A stretch of 64,000 nucleotides of DNA, from NCBI GenBank assembly GCA_012184525.1, contig WOFQ01000021.1, positions 496,001 to 560,000 on the forward strand. Direction: 5' to 3'. This document shows positions 57,487-64,000 of this stretch, piece after piece. Below the pieces are notes generated by a model. That model had not been told where the DNA came from and did no database searches. It was given only the letters and a program-made list of their open reading frames with translations. This stretch comes from Xenoacremonium recifei (Eukaryota > Ascomycota > Sordariomycetes > Hypocreales > Nectriaceae). Each line of letters begins with the position of its first letter. Position 1 is the stretch's first letter. A program made the position numbers and the translations under genes.

Positions 57487-58968
57487 TCACGAGCACTGGA
57501 ACTCGTCTCTTACTGCCCTTGCAAACAATTCTACGCCAGTCTTCAACTCAGACTCATCAAAAGTGGCGGCAAAAGTCAAACGGAAAGCCACCGTTCCCTT
57601 GGGTGTCCTGTTCACGTCAAACAGCGCGCCTCTCGTCACCTGTACTCCGTGTGACATAGCAGCAGCCAAAATGCGTTCTTCTACCTCGGAGGCCAGCTCT
57701 GAGATTTGGCTGCTCGCCGCCGCTGGGTCATAGTCCGGATGCCTGTCAAGGTCCAGCTTGATCCAAAGGAACATGCCATGCGAGGGCGCGTTCCACTGGC
57801 ACACATCCGGCAGATGCTGCTGGCAGGCCTCAAGAGTGACGTCTCTACGAGCGCGGTACCGCCCTGCCAGATTCTCCAGCCAGACAAGGAACCCGCGGTG
57901 TCCCCAACTCTCGTCCAGCAGCTTCAGCAGCATCATTTGCGTAGGCCCGCTGACGGACGCCGTGCAGACTTCGTGGTATGAGAGGAACTTGTCGATCACG
58001 GCGTCGCTCGCGGCGACCCATCCGGCCCGGAGTCCGGGGGCTAGAATCTTGGAGGCCGAGTCCATGCGAACCACCCGGCCGTCGATGTCTAGAGAGAGGT
58101 ACGAGGGCGGGAGAGATTCGCAGAAGCTGGAGCGTGACTCTAGATGGAGAAAATAGTACGGGTCGTCTTCCAGGATCATCAGGTCGTGGACCTGGGATAC
58201 TTGGTAGAGCGCACGCTTGCGCTCGGCCGTCTGCGTGACGCCTGTAGGATTCTGTCCGGACGGAATGGTGTACAATACCGAGGGCTTGGGGCCGCTCTGA
58301 GACTCATCCCAGTTCCTCAGGAGCCGTTCCAAGGCCTTGGGGTTGGGTCCTTCAGCGTCCATCTCAAGACCGCGGATCTGCACGCCCACCAACCCCGCGA
58401 CCTCGATGAAGCCCGGATACGTGTGCTCCTCGGCCAGCACGATGTCACCGCGATTACAAAAAATGCGCAGCGCAATCTCCATGGCCGACGTCGACCCGGA
58501 TGACAAGCACGTCCCCCAGTCCTGGTAGGGCGGATCGTGCAGCAGCTCGACGTGCTCCGTCACGAAGCGGTGCAGCTCCGGCGCGCCGGCCGCATGTCCA
58601 TAGTCGAGCATCGCGGCCAGGTCGTAGCCCTCATTGCTTTTGTTAGCGGTCTGCGTGATAGATGGCCCGCTGCTGCTGCACTGGCTCGAGATGCTGATCG
58701 ACTCCCATGGGAAGAAGCGCGCCGTCGGCCGTCCTGTGCCCAGGGGGATGGCGCTGAGCTTGGTGACTGTGGCTCCCAGCTTCTTCAGCGCGGCGCCGGA
58801 GAATAGTCTACTCTCGGTGCTGAAGCGGTGAGCCAGCGGCTTGGATTTCGGCTTTGACCGCGAGTGTGCTGACTTGAAGGCGTCGAATTGCTTGTAGGAT
58901 GTTACCGTAACGGTTAGGGGTTTGGAGGTGGCCCGGTGACACTCGACCTCCTCGATTGTTAACGGCAT
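57487..58968 (-). CDS. PLP-dependent aminotransferase, ARO8/AADAT-like
   Basis: Single-exon, 493 aa, start at the ATG at 58968. A fold-type I class I/II aminotransferase. Seen: YGHAAGAPELHRFVTEH (start of the large domain), SSGSTSAMEIALRIFCNRGD, EEHTYPGFIE, the cofactor-contact block YTIPSGQNPTGV, EDDPYYFL, and the Schiff-base lysine in SASKILAPGLRAGW. This architecture is that of fungal ARO8/ARO9 and human AADAT, which use aromatic amino acids and 2-aminoadipate with 2-oxoglutarate; the exact substrate cannot be read off. It lies back to back with the MFS gene and tail to tail with the Zn2Cys6 regulator, and near an amine oxidase, which favours a role in amino-acid breakdown. No targeting signal is obvious, so it is probably cytosolic. 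Confidence 0.9.
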   Translation of the reverse strand: MPLTIEEVECHRATSKPLTVTVTSYKQFDAFKSAHSRSKPKSKPLAHRFSTESRLFSGAALKKLGATVTKLSAIPLGTGRPTARFFPWESISISSQCSSSGPSITQTANKSNEGYDLAAMLDYGHAAGAPELHRFVTEHVELLHDPPYQDWGTCLSSGSTSAMEIALRIFCNRGDIVLAEEHTYPGFIEVAGLVGVQIRGLEMDAEGPNPKALERLLRNWDESQSGPKPSVLYTIPSGQNPTGVTQTAERKRALYQVSQVHDLMILEDDPYYFLHLESRSSFCESLPPSYLSLDIDGRVVRMDSASKILAPGLRAGWVAASDAVIDKFLSYHEVCTASVSGPTQMMLLKLLDESWGHRGFLVWLENLAGRYRARRDVTLEACQQHLPDVCQWNAPSHGMFLWIKLDLDRHPDYDPAAASSQISELASEVEERILAAAMSHGVQVTRGALFDVNRTPKGTVAFRLTFAATFDESELKTGVELFARAVRDEFQCS

Positions 58969-59921
58969 CGTGACGGTGTTGTTGTGTTAGTCAGAGCTCG
59001 TGACGGCGGCAATCATCGTGCTAGTCAAAATAGGTACAATTCTATATCTGTGTACCATTTATATGAATCACGATCCATCCTTCACATTGTCAACCCTCAA
59101 TCCGAATCCGCCCAATTGGTGGGACTGCCCGGATTGCTTGAATAGGGCGTGGTTACAAGTGATATTCCACATTAATTACAGAGCCGGATGTATTAGCTCG
59201 ATGGAATACAAACGAACTCAGCTGTTTTGAAAATATACAACGTGGTGAGCGGCATAACGGGTGGCTCCTTTGATTTTTTACACTATCCATATGCAGCCTG
59301 CCAGAAAGTCATTGCGTAGTAGTGCAGTAACGGTTGGTATCGGCTTTAGCCAATCTTAGAATATAGTATTAGCCGGGGTGCCGTACCGGATGGTTGGAAT
59401 TCCATCCTCTCCAATTCCAACTGTGTGAGGTAGTTGAGGATACTCTGATCAATGGATCCACATGTGTTCTGCTGCATTCCTATTGATGGGCCGTCCCGGG
59501 AGAAGCATTAGCGTGATGCCTCATAAGTGGGACGAGCCGAGTCAGTTTAACAGTCTTGTAGTATTTTCAACTGCAAAGAGCTAATGGCTTCATCCATCCC
59601 CCGGAGCAGGTGAGATAAACCCCAAGTTGCGTTGCATGGTCGAATTGGCTATGGAGTCATACATCCGGATCTGGCCACCAATGAGAGCATCGCACCGTAT
59701 CGATTGACGATGCCAATTGATAGAGTCTGTCGGGGATGCGGCTTGTAAGAGCCATTCCACTCGATAAAACCTCACTCTTTTGCTTCATTCAGTCCCACTC
59801 GTTTCGTTCCAATGCATCTGGGATCTTGCTATTACTGAGGCGTTCACAAAGCCAGGCTCGCCGTCTTCTCAGCTAGCTGGTATTATCGAACAACAACCTC
59901 TCGACTCTTCCAGTGCCTATC
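58969..59921. promoter_or_regulatory. Divergent promoter region, aminotransferase and MFS genes
   Basis: 953 bp between the two ATGs, AT-rich for the window (about 59000-59300). Several CGG/CCG triplets occur (for example near 59100-59110 and 59378-59390), the half-site type used by Zn2Cys6 proteins, but I see no clean palindrome. Any link to the adjacent regulator is inference. Confidence 0.45.
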
Positions 59922-61680
59922 ATGGCGATGCCAACCCACGACGACCACGGGCTGGAAGGCTCAACAACAATGTGGCCGCCTGGCACCATCTATCTCGACG
60001 ATATGAGACCGTCACATGAAAAGCAAGTCATCCTCCAGCCGCGCCCGAGCGAAGACCCCAACGATCCGCTCAATTGGTCCAACTGGCGCAAGTACTGGAA
60101 CTTTGGGCTTGTTTGTTTCTACGTGGCCATGGTTGCCGAGTTTATCAACGCGAATACGCCAACTTGGGGACCTATGAACGAGGAGCTCGGATACTCATAC
60201 GAGATCCTGAATGATAGTTACGCTGTGGGCTGCGCTTCTCTCGGGCTTGGTTCCATTATCTTGATCCTGTTTGCCCTGAAATACGGTCGTCGACCTATCT
60301 ACCTCTTCAGCACGGTGCTGCAGTTCGCTCTCAGTATCTGGTCAGCAAAGATGCAGACTGTTGCTGACTTGATGCTGATCAACATCCTCCAATGCTTCTT
60401 CGGAAGTCTTGCCGAGACTATCGTCCAGATGACTGTTGCGGATGTGTTCTTTGTGCACCAGCGCGGGAAGATGAATGCATTCTATATCTGGACTTGGTAT
60501 GTCGCCACTTATCTCGGTATCTTGATCGCCGGATTTGTCGCCAAAGGCCAGGGATGGAGATGGATTTGGTGGTGGAACGTCATCTTCTTCGGCATCACTA
60601 TATTCGTTGTCTTCTTCGGTTACGAGGAGACCAAGTATATTCCATCTTTCCCTACGAGTCTTTCTCATCCGGCAGAGCTCCAGGATATCGCTCTGCCCAG
60701 TGTTGATGAAGGAAAAGCGGACGAGAAGACCGATTCGAACCAGGACGGCACCAAACTTCCCAAGTCGATCCGAGAAGCAGAGGAAGATTCACCCGCAGAC
60801 CTTTACACGGTTCACATAAACCCCGACATCCCCGTCAAGACTTACTGTCAGAGGCTGGCCATCCTCACTACGACATCGTCCTCTGAGGGCGGCGTCCAGT
60901 CTTTCCTCCGTCACACCTGGCAGCCTCTCATCCTCCTCGTCACCATACCTGCTGTAGCCTTCGCTGCGCTTGTTTACGGCATTTTGACGGGGCTAGGAGA
61001 CACCATGTCTGCAACGTTATCGACATACCTGCCTGAACCGCCTTACAACTTCAACTCGGACCAGGTTGGTCTCATGAGCATCCCTAGAATGATCGGTTCC
61101 ACGTTTGGCCCTCTTATTGTCGGTCCGCTCAGCGACTGGTGGATTGTATATCTCGCCCGCCGCAACAACGGTATATATGAGCCAGAAACTCGGTTGTGGT
61201 GCATCATTCCTTTCTTGGTTTTCGTCCCTGCCGGTTCGCTGATGTTCGGCATCGGCCTGAACAACTCTGTACCCTGGCCCGTCATCGCTGTTGGACTCGC
61301 ACTGTACCAGGTTGGAATCACTTCAATTAAAACTATTGTTTTGACCTACCTGACCGACTGCTACCAAGACGTAAGTTCCCATTCTTCTCTTGTTCTGACA
61401 GGAAATCTAATCAAAGTGATAGATCATTGGAGACGCTTTAGTCGGTGTAACTGTCATCCGAAATACCTTCAGTACCGCGTTCGTTTTCGCCGTCACGCCC
61501 TGGGCTGCGGACGTGGGTATCAAATGGGTCATGGTCACTATTTTGGTAATTGCATGCGTTATTCTTTTGTTTTTCGTCGTCTTCCTCAAATGGGGAAAGA
61601 TGTTCCGGGCTCGTTGTGCTTCGAGATACGCCTATTTCGCTGCTAGGCAGTATAAGGAGAGGAATCATCAAATGAATTAG
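59922..61680 (+). CDS. MFS transporter (DHA1-like)
   Basis: Exons 59922-61370 and 61423-61680 (intron GTAAGT...GATAG) give 568 aa; the start is ATG at 59922 (MAMPTHDDHG). Twelve predicted membrane segments in two blocks of six, separated by a hydrophilic loop (residues about 250-305) rich in Glu/Asp/Lys. The cytosolic entry motif EDPNDPLNWSNWRKYWN is typical of fungal DHA1-type polyamine/drug and HOL1-like exporters and importers. Other landmarks are KYGRRPIYLFSTVL (motif A region, between TM2 and TM3) and VGPLSDWWIVYLARRNNGIY. The last two segments come from exon 2 (TFSTAFVFAVTPWA and VIACVILLFFVVFLKWGK). Substrate unknown; context suggests an amino acid or derivative. Divergent from the aminotransferase and convergent with the oxidase. 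Confidence 0.9.
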
Positions 61681-62118
61681 TTTTGGTGCGCGGCCATAAA
61701 CGTAAAGGGGGAGAGGGCTTGGTTTATTTTTGTATTCCATCCAGTTACCTAGTGAAAGGTCAGATGTCGCAATCTAGGAATCAATCTGGTATTTGCGTGT
61801 TTTGTCTCGCAAGACTTGTTAGATAGATGTGCATAATCGCCTGAAAACTATGCAATACGTCTTACGCCCAATCCCAAGATAGCATCCTGTAGCCAAACAA
61901 GTTTCCTTCCCTTTGATTTGATCTATGAACTAGGTAGCGTAGATTGTACAGTTGATATTTTCTTTCTATTGCTTCGTTTTTCTTTGGCAGATTGGTATTA
62001 TATATGAAAGGGTGTTCGTTTTCTCTTCATACACTGCTGTCTAATCTATTCCGAGGTGTATGACATGACCATCTCGACCGTTCACTCTTCCAGGCAGACT
62101 GATAACCTACTGTGTCGT
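61681..62118. other. 3'-3' intergenic region MFS / oxidase
   Basis: AT-rich convergent 3' flanks. No gene. Confidence 0.55.
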
Positions 62119-63650
62119 TCATAGCTTAGCCTGCGGTGCCTCCTGACCTGCCAGTACCAGATTCGATTTAGACAAAGTGTTTGCCCCTGCACTCCCTTGC
62201 ATAATGATATTGTCCGGCTTTTGGCCCTCCCGCAGCTGCCTCCACAGCCATCTCGACTTGGGCAGCTCATCCGTGCCCGATCGCTCCCAGATGTCGACGA
62301 CGTGTTTCCCGATGTTGGGGAGAAACTTGAAAGCGTGCCCGCTGCATCCTGTCGCCACCATTAGACTCGAGCTCCCCGGCACGTAATCAATAATATAGTG
62401 GTCGTCGAAGGTATCCGTGTACCAACAGAGCCGAGTGCGTGTTATGCCGAGGCCTTCCGCGCGGACATCGGGCATCTCCTCGTCGATGAATTGGTTGATG
62501 ACGGCCAAGGCGTGGGCGGCGATTTTATCGGTCCGATTTGGCAGCGTCCAACGGGTGATGGGAACGCTCCTCTCCTTACCGTCCGGCTGGACCTGAGGGT
62601 TGGTGTATCTGGTGCCTCGATAACCAATCTTCAAAACGCCACGATTGTCGCACGCGAATCCGTAAAGCCCACCATTTCTACCACCGTACATCTTGAACTG
62701 GTAAGTTGGGAAGTTCTTTGGAGAGTACTTTTCCCTCAGGCGGGAAGTAGGGGGAATCTTCACGAGGGCCACAGACCCGGCCGTGGCCTCTACAATCTCG
62801 TCTAGCTGAGGCACCAATGCGGGCGTCCAGCCACCGCAGGCGAGGAGCACGAGAGAACCGCTATGGACTGAGCCATCTTGCGTCACGAGTCCGGTCACAT
62901 CAGTCCTGGGCTGGTCGCGGTATATCAACTCCTTCAAAGCACCTCTGCTCTCTCCAAGAACAAAGCGCACACCCAGTCTTTTGGCTTTGTGAAATGCCAG
63001 CCGGCACGCGTTATCAGCCACGGCGTAGCCGCCTGTCGTGTCAAGCAATCCGATATACGGCAGCCCTTTTTCCCTGCGGTGGAAAGGATCAAGGGCGTGC
63101 GCGAAGCCTTGTTTTCCGGCCTCGACTTGGTCCTTCTCATCCGTCGTCACGAGAGCGGACTTGCTAAGTCCGGCGGCTCTCATGCTGTGTATCGAATCAA
63201 CCTCATACTTATCCAAGCGCTCAGTGGCGCTCAACGACAAGCTACCATTGTTGACGAAGATTCTGTCTTCCGTTGTCATGCCCGGGGGGAGGTCTTTCCC
63301 AGAAGCCACCTCCTGGTCCCATTCTCGCCACTCTTTGATAGCCTCGGTGCACATTTGTTGATAATCCATCTCGTCCCCGTACGCAGTGCGCACGATTTTG
63401 TTTATATCTATCCCCTATCAGTAAATCGAGCTGAAGCAATAATCCATGAGTGTTACATACCTGCTGAAGCAGCGTCGCAACCCTTGTCAAAGTCATAGTT
63501 GGATTGTTCATACGACTGACGGTCAAACACTGTGATGTTGGTGTATCCCCGACGCGCTGCGTGGATGGCCGTACTCAAGCCGAATACGCCCGCCCCAACA
63601 ATGAGGATTGGCGACGTCTTGGCCAGGCTACTGGCGTTATTGTTAGGCAT
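62119..63650 (-). CDS. FAD-dependent amine oxidase (sarcosine/pipecolate/saccharopine oxidase-like)
   Basis: Exons 63461-63650 and 62119-63407 give 492 aa. The start MPNNNASSL is the ATG at 63650; the GTG six bases upstream is not used. Seen: Rossmann motif ILIVGAGVFGLSTAIHAARR (G-x-G-x2-G), the DAASADINKIVRTAYGDE segment characteristic of the sarcosine oxidase/L-pipecolate oxidase/S. pombe Fap2 branch, and a C-terminal TRLCWYTDTFDDHYIID with the Cys that carries covalent 8-alpha-cysteinyl FAD in monomeric sarcosine oxidase, followed by ATGCSGHAFKFLPNIG. The reaction in the family is oxidation of a secondary amine to an imine with O2, giving H2O2. The substrate is not fixed by sequence; sarcosine, pipecolate, saccharopine and fructosyl amino acids are all possible. 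No clear peroxisomal PTS1 is visible (the protein ends QAKL). Confidence 0.87.
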
Positions 63651-64000
63651 ATTCACAGATAGACCGCCAATTCGAGAGATTTCTAGGGTTAGGGTTATTG
63701 TTCTGAGTAGATCTCTCGATAGTTATCTGGCCATATGTTAACCTTTTGCGACAGATTTGGTCAGAATATAGGTAGCAGCCAAATTCTGGCAGCACGGAAT
63801 GGATTAAGTCACAACCCTAGTACCTCCAGGTCGGCGATTGCCCGACTTCGGCCGTTGCCGTCGAGGACGCGTTGGAGATACCATGTTTGGTGGCCCATTC
63901 CGCCAATGAAATGTTTTCCATGGCTCGAAGCCATTAGCGTACCCGCTCTCTCGACGACCTCAAATTCGGAAGCAACCAGCAACCAATGCTAAATCCACAA
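63651..64000. other. Intergenic region at the right window edge
   Basis: 350 bp holding the oxidase promoter and AT-rich DNA. No gene is recognisable before the window ends. Confidence 0.5.

Overview
The window is nuclear DNA of a filamentous ascomycete (Pezizomycotina, most likely a Sordariomycete; I cannot name the genus). Evidence: 50-100 nt GT-AG introns with CTAAC/CTGAC-like branch sites, fungal-type PMA1, a PMT2-class mannosyltransferase, a Zn2Cys6 factor with the fungal-specific domain, a DUF3425 bZIP protein and an RRN6-type Pol I factor. I place 20 protein genes and see no tRNA, rRNA or CRISPR array. Exon coordinates were worked out by hand from reading frame, splice signals and family conservation. 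LAYOUT 1-6.6 kb: 3' part of shugoshin (+), retromer VPS29 (-), then the ribosome-biogenesis HEAT protein RRP12 (+) from a promoter shared with VPS29. LAYOUT 6.6-11.2 kb: an accessory-looking 4.5-kb segment bounded by two 64-bp direct repeats, the first of which is the RRP12 stop codon and 3' flank. It holds a 12-finger C2H2 gene and a DEDDh exonuclease-like gene, each of which seems to carry one frameshift. A 14-bp minisatellite follows. LAYOUT 11.9-18 kb: a DCAF4-like WD40 gene (-) and the plasma-membrane H+-ATPase PMA1 (-), whose splice sites include a GC donor and an apparent non-AG acceptor. LAYOUT 18-28.3 kb: a 10.3-kb stretch upstream of PMA1 in which I can support no gene. LAYOUT 28.3-42.3 kb, all on the minus strand: DUF3425 bZIP, nucleoporin NIC96 with an N-terminal GLFG domain, an FGGY D-ribulokinase-like kinase and a conserved unknown of about 839 aa. 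LAYOUT 43-54.1 kb: RRN6 (-), divergent from kinetochore SPC25 (+), then gamma-tubulin-complex microprotein MZT1 (+), a CHY/RING E3 ligase (-) and PMT2 (+). LAYOUT 54.9-63.7 kb: a Zn2Cys6 regulator (+), an ARO8/AADAT-like aminotransferase (-), an MFS transporter (+) and a sarcosine/pipecolate/saccharopine oxidase-like flavoenzyme (-). Gene content and orientation suggest an amino-acid catabolic cluster. HOW THE GENES RELATE: most of the window is single-copy housekeeping. Chromosome segregation is represented by SGO1, SPC25 and MZT1, ribosome synthesis by RRP12 and RRN6, trafficking and pore function by VPS29 and NIC96, and cell surface by PMA1 and PMT2. The parts most worth a second look are the repeat-bounded segment, the PMA1 splice sites, the 10-kb gene desert and the four-gene cluster at the right end.
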